From an uncultured Prevotellaceae bacterium (GTDB lineage: Bacteria; Bacteroidota; Bacteroidia; Bacteroidales; Bacteroidaceae), in the NCBI GenBank assembly GCA_945865175.1, contig CAMBDA010000002.1, positions 1 to 64,000 of the forward strand: a DNA stretch of 64,000 nucleotides, in the 5' to 3' direction. Below are positions 1 through 8,899 of the stretch, in pieces. Numbering within the stretch: the first letter of the stretch is position 1; the number at the start of each line of letters is the position of its first letter. Made by a program: the position numbers and the translations under genes. The notes below the pieces were generated by a model that worked only from the letters and a program-made list of their open reading frames with translations, searched no databases and was not told the origin of the DNA.

Positions 1-110
1 CAAAAGTGGGTGGATTAGACCGCTCCGAGTGGGTGGACATGCTCCGTTTTCGCCACTGGCAAAAGAAGCAGATTAGGCAAGCTGGCAATAGAGACACAAG
101 CAATATGCCG
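1..110. other. Unassigned left-edge sequence
   Basis: There is no recognisable gene here. A nonamer GTGGGTGGA occurs twice within the first 40 bases. One plus-strand frame is open from base 3 to a TAG inside the T-tract of the following terminator, so this could be the 3' end of a gene beginning outside the window, but the roughly 49 residues resemble nothing I know. I cannot assign it. Confidence 0.3.
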
Positions 111-150
111 AGAACCGCCTTCAACGTAATGCTGAAGGCGGTTCTTTTTT
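111..150 (+). terminator. Rho-independent terminator
   Basis: A perfect 13-bp stem (AGAACCGCCTTCA at 111-123 pairing with TGAAGGCGGTTCT at 133-145) with a 9-nt loop is followed by more T residues, so it works best for plus-strand transcription entering from the left of the window. On the minus strand it lies just past the stop of the glutamate dehydrogenase gene and may also protect that transcript's 3' end, but no U-tract follows in that direction. Confidence 0.85.
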
Positions 151-158
151 AGGTATTG

Positions 159-1496
159 TCATACGATGCCCTGTGCCATCATGGCCTTGGCCACCTTCAT
201 GAAGCCTGCGATATTGGCACCCTTCACATAGTCGATGTACCCATCAGGTTGCCTGCCGTATTGGGTACATTGTTGATGAATGTCGTGCATGATGCGATGC
301 AGTTTCTCGTCCACCTCTGTCTCGCTCCAGAGCAGGCGCATCGCATTCTGGGTCATTTCCAGTCCAGAGGTGGCCACACCACCAGCGTTTACGGCCTTGC
401 CAGGGGCAAAGAGTTGGTGGGCTGCTACAAACCTCTCCGCAGCCTCGGCTGTACATCCCATGTTCGACACCTCGGCCACACACAGCGTATGATTGGCAAT
501 CAGCATGTCAGCATCTTCCCCATTCAGCTCGTTCTGGGTGGCACATGGCAGGGCAATGTCGCACCTCACTTCCCATGGTTTCCTGTCTGGAATGAAGGTG
601 GAGCCCGGGAACTCATCTGCGTAGGGTGCACAGATGTCATTGCCACTGGCCCGCAACTCCAGCATGTAGGCAATCTTCTCCTCGTTCAGTCCGGCAGGGT
701 CATGGATATAGCCATCGGGGCCGGAGATGGTAACCACCTTGGCCCCCAGCTCGGTCGCCTTCTTGGCTGCTCCCCATGCCACATTGCCAAATCCGCTGAT
801 GGCAACCGTCTTACCTTGCAGTGAGTGGCCCTGCGTCTGCAACATCTCACGCACAAAGTAGAGTGCACCGTAGCCCGTGGCTTCGGGACGGATGCGTGAG
901 CCTCCCCATTCCAGACCTTTTCCCGTAAGCATGCCACTCCACTGGTGGGTGAGTTTCTTGTACATTCCAAACAGATAGCCGATTTCCCGTGCGCCCACTC
1001 CAATGTCACCTGCCGGGATGTCCTCATCCGGACCGATGACACGGTACAGTTCCGTCATGAATGACTGGCAGAACCGCATCACTTCCTGATCACTGCGACC
1101 ACGAATGGAGAAGTCGGAGCCGCCCTTACCTCCGCCCATGGGCAGGGTAGTAAGCGCATTCTTGAATGTCTGTTCGAAGCCTAAAAACTTGAGGATGCTC
1201 AGGTTGACAGACGGATGGAAACGCAATCCGCCCTTGTAGGGGCCTATGGCACTGTTGAACTGCACGCGATAACCGATGTTCACATGCACCTCGCCCTTGT
1301 CATCCACCCAGGGCACACGGAAGGTGATGACACGCTCGGGTTCCACAATGCGTTCAATCAGTTTGGCCTTCTCAAACTCGGGATGCTGGTTATACACATC
1401 CTGAACGGAAACAAGCACTTCTCTCACGGCCTGCAAGTATTCTGTCTCACCAGGATGCTTACGCTGCAGGTCTTGCATGATTTTTTCCACTTCCAT
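159..1496 (-). CDS. gdhA: NADP-type glutamate dehydrogenase
   Basis: Hexameric glutamate dehydrogenase, which interconverts 2-oxoglutarate plus ammonia and glutamate in the cytoplasm and is the main ammonia assimilation route in many Bacteroidales. At 445 aa it has the normal length for the short (about 450 aa) class. The substrate-binding signature PMGGGKGGSDF lies at residues 119-129, with the catalytic lysine at 124, and a Rossmann fold begins around the GFGNVAWGAA stretch near 235. NADP rather than NAD preference is inferred from overall similarity to the bacterial GdhA class. It is the last gene of a minus-strand run behind the AspT-like transporter, with 88 bases between them, so co-transcription is possible. 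I see no clear TAnnTTTG box directly upstream. Confidence 0.95.
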   Translation of the reverse strand: MEVEKIMQDLQRKHPGETEYLQAVREVLVSVQDVYNQHPEFEKAKLIERIVEPERVITFRVPWVDDKGEVHVNIGYRVQFNSAIGPYKGGLRFHPSVNLSILKFLGFEQTFKNALTTLPMGGGKGGSDFSIRGRSDQEVMRFCQSFMTELYRVIGPDEDIPAGDIGVGAREIGYLFGMYKKLTHQWSGMLTGKGLEWGGSRIRPEATGYGALYFVREMLQTQGHSLQGKTVAISGFGNVAWGAAKKATELGAKVVTISGPDGYIHDPAGLNEEKIAYMLELRASGNDICAPYADEFPGSTFIPDRKPWEVRCDIALPCATQNELNGEDADMLIANHTLCVAEVSNMGCTAEAAERFVAAHQLFAPGKAVNAGGVATSGLEMTQNAMRLLWSETEVDEKLHRIMHDIHQQCTQYGRQPDGYIDYVKGANIAGFMKVAKAMMAQGIV

Positions 1497-1584
1497 AGTA
1501 TTATCGTATTTTTAAGATGGTTGCCCGCGCCGCAGGTATAAGCCCACGGCACGGGATGAAATTTTCTGTAGTTTCGTAAGATAC

Positions 1585-3321
1585 CTACACACTGCACAGC
1601 AGCAGGATGATAAGTTGCGCAGTGAGAATGCGCAGGAACATGCTCAGAGGGTACACGGTGCTGTAGCCTACAGCCGGTGCATCGTTGCCCGCTGTCTGGT
1701 TGGCGAAGGCCAAGGCAGGAGGATCGGTGGTGCTGCCTGCAATCAGGCCCATCAGTGTAAAATAGTTGGTCTTGTAACGGATGCGACCGATGATGCCCAC
1801 GATAAGCAGGGGAATCACGGTTATCAGGAACCCACACCACACATAGGTGAGGCCATCGCCTGCAACCACCGTGTCCACGAAGGTAGCACCGGCCTTGATG
1901 CCCACACTGGCCAGGAACAGAGCCAGGCCAATCTCTCGCAACATCAGGTTGGCACTGGTGGTTGTGTAGGCCACCAATTTGGCCCTGTAGCCGAAACGCC
2001 CGATAAGAATGGCGATAATGAGGGGACCACCAGCCAGACCCAGTTTGACAGGGGTGGGTACGCCTGGGATGGCGATGGGCAGCGACCCGAATATGATACC
2101 GATGACAATACCCACAAAAATGGTGGCCAGATTGGGATGGTCGAGGCTCTTCACCGAGTTGCCCATCATGTTGGCCACACGGTCCACGGCATCCTCCGGT
2201 CCCACCACTACAATCTTGTCACCCACCTGCATGCGCAGATTGCGGTCGGCATAGAGGTTGGTTCCCGAGCGACGTATGCGGGTGACATTCACCCCATATA
2301 CCGAGCTGAAGTGCAGCGAGCCAAAAGTCTTTCCGTTCATCGAAGGCTGGGTCACCAGAATGTGCTTACTCACCAGCGGCACGTCCTGCTCCTCCCATTC
2401 CACCTCGCACACGGGACCGATAAAGGCAATGATGGCCTCGGCATCGTCCTCGGCACATACAATGTACATCTTGTCCCCCTCGTGGATGATGGTGTCACGG
2501 TTGGGGATACTCACATGTCCGTCATGCAGGATGCGCGACACCACAAAGTCACGTCCCAGGAACTGGCTCACCTGCATCAGCGTACGGCCGTCGAGCGAGT
2601 GGTTCTCAGCAATGAGTGTCATCTTGTGGGGCTTGGCATGAGGATTCTCGGCCTGTTCTCTGGCAATCTGTTCCTCCTCCTTCTTCAGGCTGATACGGCA
2701 GATGAAGCGAAGGGCAATGGTGGCTCCGATGATGCCAATCACGCCCAGGGGATAGGCACAAGCATAGCCGTTGGCGATGGCTGGGGCGTTGGCTCCGAAG
2801 ATCTGGGTACAAGCCTCATTGGCCGCACCAAGACCGGGCGTATTGGTGATGGCACCGCACAACACACCCACCATCATGGCCAGATTGTACGAGTTCTTGC
2901 CTGCCAGACTTCCGCCTTCATAGAAGACAATGAAGAACAATGCCACGCAACAGATGACGTTGAGCAGGATGATGGCCATAGCCATCAGATTCATGCGGAT
3001 GCCGCCTTCCTTGAAACTCTCAAAGAAACCCGGGCCCACCTGCAGGCCGATGCAGTAGACAAAGAGGATGAGACCAAAGTCCTGCACAAAGCCCAGCACA
3101 TTGAGCGGACAAGCATAGGTGACTCCACCCGGTGACGTACCAAAATAATTGTAAAGATGGCCAGCCAGAATGCCGGCAAAAAGTACGAAGGTGACACCCA
3201 GCGATATGCCGAACATCTTGATACGCCCCAGACCGATTCCCACGGAAATCACCAATGCAAAGAGTACGATGATGTGGGCAATTGACTCGGTGTTGACAAA
3301 TAGATTTTGCAACCAATCCAT
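1585..3321 (-). CDS. AspT/YidE-family putative transporter with RCK_C domains
   Basis: A 578-aa inner-membrane protein with two hydrophobic halves (about residues 12-205 and 390-578), each with several predicted helices, flanking a soluble region of about 180 residues. The soluble part looks like two tandem RCK/TrkA-C domains: note the paired stretches beginning [10 protein letters not shown] and [10 protein letters not shown]. This is the architecture of the aspartate:alanine exchanger family (AspT, and YidE of E. coli). Family members swap dicarboxylic amino acids or stay uncharacterised, and the substrate here is unknown. The position between an aminotransferase and glutamate dehydrogenase makes an amino-acid or dicarboxylate substrate plausible, but that is inference. 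Confidence 0.88.
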   Translation of the reverse strand: MDWLQNLFVNTESIAHIIVLFALVISVGIGLGRIKMFGISLGVTFVLFAGILAGHLYNYFGTSPGGVTYACPLNVLGFVQDFGLILFVYCIGLQVGPGFFESFKEGGIRMNLMAMAIILLNVICCVALFFIVFYEGGSLAGKNSYNLAMMVGVLCGAITNTPGLGAANEACTQIFGANAPAIANGYACAYPLGVIGIIGATIALRFICRISLKKEEEQIAREQAENPHAKPHKMTLIAENHSLDGRTLMQVSQFLGRDFVVSRILHDGHVSIPNRDTIIHEGDKMYIVCAEDDAEAIIAFIGPVCEVEWEEQDVPLVSKHILVTQPSMNGKTFGSLHFSSVYGVNVTRIRRSGTNLYADRNLRMQVGDKIVVVGPEDAVDRVANMMGNSVKSLDHPNLATIFVGIVIGIIFGSLPIAIPGVPTPVKLGLAGGPLIIAILIGRFGYRAKLVAYTTTSANLMLREIGLALFLASVGIKAGATFVDTVVAGDGLTYVWCGFLITVIPLLIVGIIGRIRYKTNYFTLMGLIAGSTTDPPALAFANQTAGNDAPAVGYSTVYPLSMFLRILTAQLIILLLCSV

Positions 3322-3375
3322 AATAGATGTTTTAGAGTGATGAAATTTGACGATATATAATTAATTATTGTATAC

Positions 3376-4554
3376 TCAGTTGCCGAAAACCGCGCGCATC
3401 TTTTCCAGGCCCTCCATGAGGAGTGCGGGGGTGGTGCCCACATTCATCCGCATGAAGCCTTTGCCTTCCATGCCGAACATCCGTCCGTCGTTGAGCGCCA
3501 AACCTGCCTGGATGAAAGCATCGCCCAGACTGCCCGACGGGATGTCCAAGTCGCGACAGTCCAGCCACACCAGGAACGAGGCTTCGGGACGGATAGGCCG
3601 GATGCGGGGGACATATTTGGCACAGTAGTCCTCCAGAGTGAGGATATTGTCCTCTATGGCCTTCAGCATCTGCCTGCGCCAGGGCTCGCCCTTGCGGTAA
3701 CAAGCAATGGTGGCAAGGGGTGCCAGCATGTTGGGGTCGTTGAACTCGTTTGCCTCCAGCCAGCCATAGAACTTCTTGCGCAGCACATCGTTGGGAACAA
3801 TGGCATAGGAGGTGACAATGCCAGGTATGTTGAACACCTTGGACGGAGCACCAAAAGTGATGCTGTGGGAAGCAGCCTCAGGACTGACCGTGGCATAGGG
3901 GACATGCTTGTGGCCCCAGAGGCACATGTCACAATGGATTTCATCGCTGATTACCAGCAGATGGTGTTTCTCGCATATTTGAGCCAGCCGCTGTAGTATC
4001 TCTTTGCTCCAGGTCAGCCCGGCAGGATTGTGCGGATTGCTCAAGATAAGCAGTCTGCAACGTTCATCGCACACTTTCTCCAGATTGTCGAAGTCCATCT
4101 CGTAATGGCCACGGGAAGTCTCACGGAGTGGATTGTACACTACATCCATGCCATTTCCCTCAGGCACCAGGCGGAAGGGATGGTACACGGGAGGCTGGAT
4201 GATGACCTTGTCCCCGGGTTGCAGAAAACGGTTGATGACCATTCCAATGCCCTTCACGATACCCGGGATATAGGTTATCCACTCTGGTTGCAGTTTCCAC
4301 TGGTGGTGCGTCATCACCCAGTCCATAATGCTTGGGATAAAATCATCCGGCAAAACGCTATATCCCAGGATGGGGTGGTTGAGCCGTGCAGCAATGGCCT
4401 CGCGCACGCAGGCCGGCGAAGCGAAATCCATGTCGGCCACCCACATGGGATGCAACTTTTCACTGCCGAATCTGTCCTTCAGCTTGTCATATTTGAGGCA
4501 ACCTGTACCCCATCGGCTGAGGGCCGAATCAAATCCATACTCTTCTGTTGTCAT
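3376..4554 (-). CDS. PatB/MalY-type PLP aminotransferase (cystathionine beta-lyase)
   Basis: Fold-type I PLP enzyme of 392 aa. The PLP lysine is K239 in FGAPSKVFNIPG, the cofactor-ring aspartate sits in the SDEIHCDM segment near 203-210, and SNPHNPAG (about 172-179) is the usual aminotransferase motif. The N-terminal MWVADMDFASP block (about 37-47) is typical of the PatB/MalY subgroup, most members of which act as C-S lyases on cystathionine or cysteine, some with regulatory roles. A TACCTTTG -7 box lies 21 bases upstream of the start, supporting this ATG. It heads a minus-strand run with the transporter and gdhA. Its exact substrate cannot be read from sequence. Confidence 0.9.
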   Translation of the reverse strand: MTTEEYGFDSALSRWGTGCLKYDKLKDRFGSEKLHPMWVADMDFASPACVREAIAARLNHPILGYSVLPDDFIPSIMDWVMTHHQWKLQPEWITYIPGIVKGIGMVINRFLQPGDKVIIQPPVYHPFRLVPEGNGMDVVYNPLRETSRGHYEMDFDNLEKVCDERCRLLILSNPHNPAGLTWSKEILQRLAQICEKHHLLVISDEIHCDMCLWGHKHVPYATVSPEAASHSITFGAPSKVFNIPGIVTSYAIVPNDVLRKKFYGWLEANEFNDPNMLAPLATIACYRKGEPWRRQMLKAIEDNILTLEDYCAKYVPRIRPIRPEASFLVWLDCRDLDIPSGSLGDAFIQAGLALNDGRMFGMEGKGFMRMNVGTTPALLMEGLEKMRAVFGN

Positions 4555-4574
4555 AGTTTTTTTTATTTACGACA

Positions 4575-4582
4575 CAAAGGTA
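4575..4582 (-). promoter_or_regulatory. -7 box for the PatB-like gene
   Basis: CAAAGGTA on the plus strand reads TACCTTTG on the minus strand, matching the Bacteroidetes -7 consensus TAnnTTTG. It sits about 20 bases before the ATG at 4554. I see no good -33 TTTG at the expected spacing. Confidence 0.6.
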
Positions 4583-4664
4583 TGAATTTATCTCCTTTTT
4601 GGCTCCACTCTTTCCGAAAAAATGGTATTTAGGAGTATTTCTTGTGCTATTTTTGGAAATATTT

Positions 4665-4695
4665 TTTGAGATAATGAGAAAAATGGCTAATTTTG
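4665..4695 (+). promoter_or_regulatory. Promoter of mutAB
   Basis: A -33-like TTTG (4665-4668) and a -7 box TAATTTTG (4688-4695) are separated by 19 bases, which matches the Bacteroidetes sigma consensus. Transcription would start near 4702, giving a leader of about 70 bases before mutA. A second match, TATTTTTG at 4648-4655, could be an alternative. No B12 riboswitch-like elements were visible in the leader. Confidence 0.7.
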
Positions 4696-4773
4696 CTCAA
4701 AAATAACGCATAAAAACCAACATATACGCATACAACACAACACTTATAAAAACACAACTCAATTACAAGAATC

Positions 4774-6627
4774 ATGGCAGATAACAAAGAAAAACTGTTT
4801 TCTGATTTCACGGCCCCTTCCGCCCAAGAATGGAGGGAGAAGATTGAGGTTGACCTCAAGGGTGCCGATTATCAGAAGAAAATGGTGTGGAGGACCAATG
4901 AGGGGTTCAGTATGGAACCGTTCTACCGCAAGGAGGATGTGGACAAACTCCCTCTGGTGAACGCCTTGCCGGGCGAGTTCCCCTACGTACGTGGCAACAA
5001 GGCCGCTGACAATGCCTGGCATGTGCGCCAGAACATCAAGTGTGCTTGCCCCAAGGAAGCCAATGCCAAGGCACTGGACATCCTGGGCAAGGGTGTGGAC
5101 AGCCTTGGCTTCTGCATTCCTGCAGACAAGCTCAGCGCCGAATACATTGAGCAACTGCTCGATGGTATCTATGTGGAATGTGTGGAGCTCAATTTCCACA
5201 CCTGTCAGCGCCATTCGCTGGAACTGGCCCGCCTGCTGGATGCCTATTTCCGTGCCAAGGGTGCCGACCTTACAAAGATTGAGGGCAGCATTGCCTTTGA
5301 CCCGCTTGAAAAACTGCTCACCAAGGGTGCCGACCGCTCTGCCTTGCTGGCCGACGGCAAGCAGATTATTGAAATTTTTGCCGAATACCCCAACTTCCGT
5401 GCCCTGGCGGTGAATGCCTTCAAGCTCACTGATGCAGGCGCCTACAGCTATCAGGACCTGGGCTATGCCCTTGCCTGGGGTAACGAATACCTCAACAGCC
5501 TCACAGAACTGGGCGTGGCCCCCGAGACAGTTGCCGGCAACCTGAAGTTCAACCTTGGCATCAATGGAGTCTACTTCATGGAGATTGCCAAGCTGCGTGC
5601 TGCACGTATGTTGTGGGCACAGGTGGTGGCACAGTATACAGCCGACAAGGAAGCTGCAAAGATGCACGTGTGCGCCTATACGACCACTTATAACCAGACC
5701 ATCTTTGACAGCTATGTCAACCTGCTCCGCTCCCAGACGGAGACGATGAGCGCTGCCCTGGGTGGCGTGGAAAGCATCGTGGTTCGTCCGTTCGACCTCC
5801 CCTATGAGACTCCCACCGAGTTTGCCGAGCGCATTGCCCGCAACCAGCAGTTGCTGCTCAAGGATGAATGTCACTTCGACCGCATGGTGGACGTAGCCGG
5901 TGGCTCCTACTTCATTGAAGAGCTCACAGCAGCCTTGGCACAGCAGGCCTGGAAGTTGTTCCTGAGCGTGGAAGAGGCCGGCGGCTTCCTGAAGGCTGCC
6001 CAGGCCGGCACCATCCAGACCGCTATCAACGAGACCAACAAGACACGCCACGCCAATGCAGGCAAGCGTAAGGAGTTCCTGCTGGGTACCAACCAGTTCC
6101 CCAACTTCACCGAGAAGAGCGAAGGCAAGCAGCCCGCGGCCTGCTGCTGCGCATGTGGCGGTGGCAAGGAAGGCACCGACACGGTTGCCATCCAGTCTAC
6201 ACGTCTGGCCAGCGATTTCGAGGCCCTACGCCTAACCACCGAGCAGGCCCCCAAGACTCCTGTTGCCTTCATGCTTACCATCGGCAATCTGGCCATGCGT
6301 CAGGCACGCGCCCAGTTCAGCTGCAACTTCCTGGCTGCTGCCGGCTACAAGGTTATCGACAACCTGGGCTTCCCCACCGTGGAGGAAGGTGTGGACAAGG
6401 CCATCGAGGCAGGGGCCGACATCGTGGTCATCTGTTCGAGCGATGATGAATATGCCGAATATGCCATCCCCGCATTCAAGTATCTGGACGGCCGTGCCAT
6501 GTTCGTGGTTGCCGGTGCACCTGCTTGTGCCGAGGAGCTCAAGGCTGCTGGCATCGAGAACTTCATCCATGTGCGTGTAGACCAGTTGCAGACACTCAAA
6601 GCCTATAATCAGAAGTTGGGAATTTAA
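4774..6627 (+). CDS. mutA: Methylmalonyl-CoA mutase small subunit
   Basis: The 617-aa non-catalytic (beta) subunit of adenosylcobalamin-dependent methylmalonyl-CoA mutase. With MutB it interconverts succinyl-CoA and (R)-methylmalonyl-CoA in the succinate-to-propionate fermentation. It has the TIM-barrel domain (roughly residues 35-440) and a C-terminal flavodoxin-like domain (about 490-617) that lacks the B12-binding DxHxxG motif, as expected for this subunit. The linker carries an unusual cysteine cluster, C457-C459 and C461, followed by glycines. The start is supported by a strong promoter 79 bases upstream. It is followed after 17 bases by mutB. Confidence 0.95.
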   Translation: MADNKEKLFSDFTAPSAQEWREKIEVDLKGADYQKKMVWRTNEGFSMEPFYRKEDVDKLPLVNALPGEFPYVRGNKAADNAWHVRQNIKCACPKEANAKALDILGKGVDSLGFCIPADKLSAEYIEQLLDGIYVECVELNFHTCQRHSLELARLLDAYFRAKGADLTKIEGSIAFDPLEKLLTKGADRSALLADGKQIIEIFAEYPNFRALAVNAFKLTDAGAYSYQDLGYALAWGNEYLNSLTELGVAPETVAGNLKFNLGINGVYFMEIAKLRAARMLWAQVVAQYTADKEAAKMHVCAYTTTYNQTIFDSYVNLLRSQTETMSAALGGVESIVVRPFDLPYETPTEFAERIARNQQLLLKDECHFDRMVDVAGGSYFIEELTAALAQQAWKLFLSVEEAGGFLKAAQAGTIQTAINETNKTRHANAGKRKEFLLGTNQFPNFTEKSEGKQPAACCCACGGGKEGTDTVAIQSTRLASDFEALRLTTEQAPKTPVAFMLTIGNLAMRQARAQFSCNFLAAAGYKVIDNLGFPTVEEGVDKAIEAGADIVVICSSDDEYAEYAIPAFKYLDGRAMFVVAGAPACAEELKAAGIENFIHVRVDQLQTLKAYNQKLGI

Positions 6628-6628
6628 T

Positions 6629-6636
6629 AAGGAGGA
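6629..6636 (+). promoter_or_regulatory. Strong Shine-Dalgarno site of mutB
   Basis: AAGGAGGA lies directly after the double stop of mutA and 8 bases before the mutB ATG. Canonical anti-SD complementarity is uncommon among the starts in this window, so this site probably helps the downstream cistron initiate efficiently. Confidence 0.6.
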
Positions 6637-6644
6637 TTACGAAA

Positions 6645-8807
6645 ATGAGAAAACAATTCAATGATATAGATATCTTTGCCGGACTTGACCAGCGTGATGG
6701 TCTGCAATGGCAAAAGGAGCAGGGTATCACTGCCAACTGGAAGACTCCCGAGCAGATTGATATCCAGCCCGTTTACACACGTGAGGATCTGGAAGGCATG
6801 GAGCACCTCGATTTTGCTGCCGGTATTCCTCCCTTCCTGCGTGGTCCTTACAGCATGATGTACCCCTTCCGCCCCTGGACCATCCGCCAGTATGCCGGAT
6901 TCTCCACTGCAGAAGAGAGCAATGCATTCTACCGCCGCAATCTGGCCAGTGGCCAGAAGGGCCTGTCTGTAGCCTTCGACCTGCCCACCCATCGTGGCTA
7001 CGACCCCGACAATGCCCGCGTGGTGGGTGATGTGGGTAAGGCAGGCGTGAGCATCTGCTCCATCGAGAACATGAAGACACTCTTCGACGGTATTCCCTTG
7101 AACAAGATGTCCGTGTCCATGACCATGAACGGAGCCGTGCTGCCCGTGCTGGCCTTCTACATCAATGCAGGTCTGGAGCAGGGTGCCAAGCTGGAAGAAA
7201 TGGCAGGTACCATCCAGAACGATATCCTCAAGGAGTTTATGGTGCGCAACACCTATATCTATCCGCCTGCATTCTCCATGAAGATTATTGCCGACATCTT
7301 CGAGTTCACCAGCCAGAAGATGCCCAAGTTCAACAGTATCTCCATCTCTGGCTACCACATGCAGGAAGCCGGTGCCACCGCCGACATCGAGTTGGCCTAT
7401 ACGCTGGCCGATGGTATGGACTATCTGCGTGCAGGTATCAATGCGGGTATCGACGTGGATGCCTTCGCACCCCGCCTGTCCTTCTTCTGGGCCATCGGTG
7501 TCAACCATTTCATGGAGATTGCCAAGATGCGTGCAGGCCGTCTGTTGTGGGCAAAGATTGTGAAGAGCTTTGGTGCCAAGAACCCCAAGTCCATGGCACT
7601 GCGCACCCACAGCCAGACCTCTGGATGGTCGCTCACCGAACAGGACCCCTTCAACAATGTAGGACGCACCTGTATCGAGGCTATGGCTGCTGTGCTGGGC
7701 CACACCCAGTCGCTCCACACCAACGCCCTCGACGAGGCCATTGCCCTGCCCACCGACTTTAGTGCGCGTATTGCCCGCAATACACAGATTTACATCCAGA
7801 ACGAAACACAGGTGTGCAAGCACATCGATCCCTGGGCTGGTAGCTACTATGTGGAGAAACTCACACAGGAGTTGTATCGCAAGGCATGGGAGCACATTCA
7901 GGAAATTGAGAAGCTGGGCGGTATGGCCAAAGCCATCGAGACGGGTCTGCCCAAGATGCGTATCGAAGAGGCTTCTGCCCGCACACAGGCCCGCATCGAC
8001 TCTGGCATCCAGACCATTGTGGGTGTCAACAAGTATCGTCTCGACCATGAAGACCCCATCGATATTCTGGAAATCGACAACACCGCTGTCCGTCTGGAGC
8101 AGGAGGCTGGCCTGAAGGAACTGCGTGCCCACCGCGACGAAGCACAGGTGAAGGCCGACCTGGAAGCCATCACGGAGTGTGTGCGTGAATTCAACGAGGG
8201 CAAGAAGAGCGAGCACAACCTGCTCGACCTGGCTGTCACCGCTGCCGGTCATCGCGCCACCCTTGGAGAAATCAGTGATGCCTGCGAAGCAGTCGTGGGC
8301 CGTTATAAAGCCATTATCAGAACCATTTCAGGAGTGTATAGTTCAGAAAGCAAGAACGACAAGGCGCTCGAGGAGGCTTGCCGTCTCACCGAAGAGTTTG
8401 CAAAGCAGGAAGGACGCCGTCCCCGTATTATGATTGCCAAGATGGGTCAGGACGGCCACGACCGTGGTGCCAAGGTTGTAGCCACCGGTTATGCTGACTG
8501 CGGTTTCGACGTGGATATGGGACCCTTGTTCCAGACACCTGCCGAGGCTGCACGCGAGGCTGTGGAGAACGACGTGAATGTGGTGGGTGCCAGCTCATTG
8601 GCCGCCGGCCACAAGACCTTGGTTCCCCAGCTCATCGAAGAACTCAAGAAACTGGGCCGCGAGGACATCATGGTCATTGCCGGCGGTGTCATTCCCGCTC
8701 AGGACTACGACTTCCTCTACAAGGCAGGTGTAGCCGCCATCTTCGGTCCTGGTACCAGCATCGCCAAGTCGGCCTGCGAAATCATGAATATCCTTATGGG
8801 CAAGTAA
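6645..8807 (+). CDS. mutB: Methylmalonyl-CoA mutase large subunit
   Basis: The catalytic (alpha) subunit, 720 aa, of methylmalonyl-CoA mutase. The N-terminal TIM barrel holds substrate and adenosylcobalamin (conserved [10 protein letters not shown] near residues 65-74, and [20 protein letters not shown] near 282-301). The C-terminal Rossmann-like cobalamin domain carries GQDGHDRG with the lower-ligand histidine H605, so it should bind B12 base-off/His-on. It forms an operon with mutA. No mutase chaperone (MeaB-type GTPase) or epimerase is encoded in this window. Confidence 0.97.
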   Translation: MRKQFNDIDIFAGLDQRDGLQWQKEQGITANWKTPEQIDIQPVYTREDLEGMEHLDFAAGIPPFLRGPYSMMYPFRPWTIRQYAGFSTAEESNAFYRRNLASGQKGLSVAFDLPTHRGYDPDNARVVGDVGKAGVSICSIENMKTLFDGIPLNKMSVSMTMNGAVLPVLAFYINAGLEQGAKLEEMAGTIQNDILKEFMVRNTYIYPPAFSMKIIADIFEFTSQKMPKFNSISISGYHMQEAGATADIELAYTLADGMDYLRAGINAGIDVDAFAPRLSFFWAIGVNHFMEIAKMRAGRLLWAKIVKSFGAKNPKSMALRTHSQTSGWSLTEQDPFNNVGRTCIEAMAAVLGHTQSLHTNALDEAIALPTDFSARIARNTQIYIQNETQVCKHIDPWAGSYYVEKLTQELYRKAWEHIQEIEKLGGMAKAIETGLPKMRIEEASARTQARIDSGIQTIVGVNKYRLDHEDPIDILEIDNTAVRLEQEAGLKELRAHRDEAQVKADLEAITECVREFNEGKKSEHNLLDLAVTAAGHRATLGEISDACEAVVGRYKAIIRTISGVYSSESKNDKALEEACRLTEEFAKQEGRRPRIMIAKMGQDGHDRGAKVVATGYADCGFDVDMGPLFQTPAEAAREAVENDVNVVGASSLAAGHKTLVPQLIEELKKLGREDIMVIAGGVIPAQDYDFLYKAGVAAIFGPGTSIAKSACEIMNILMGK

Positions 8808-8833
8808 TTGCTTTACCCCCATCCACCTTTTCT

Positions 8834-8869
8834 CTACCCTGTGCCCGTCTGTCGACAAGCACAGGGTAG
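8834..8869. terminator. Hairpin between convergent genes
   Basis: A perfect 11-bp inverted repeat (CTACCCTGTGC at 8834-8844, GCACAGGGTAG at 8859-8869) lies between the 3' ends of mutB and the DUF5686 gene. It has no T-tract on either side, so it may be a processing or weak bidirectional termination structure, not a classical intrinsic terminator. Confidence 0.5.
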
Positions 8870-8899
8870 TGTCGTCTGGTGCTCCTTCCGGTATGCACC

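Noticed and set aside
1615-3135. Long plus-strand open frame of about 500 codons
   Set aside because: Antisense to the well-supported AspT-like transporter; a by-product of GC-rich codon bias, with no recognisable domains.
4696-4773. Possible cobalamin riboswitch before mutA
   Set aside because: The leader is under 80 bases and AT-rich, with no B12-box-like sequence or stable fold; metH also shows none upstream.
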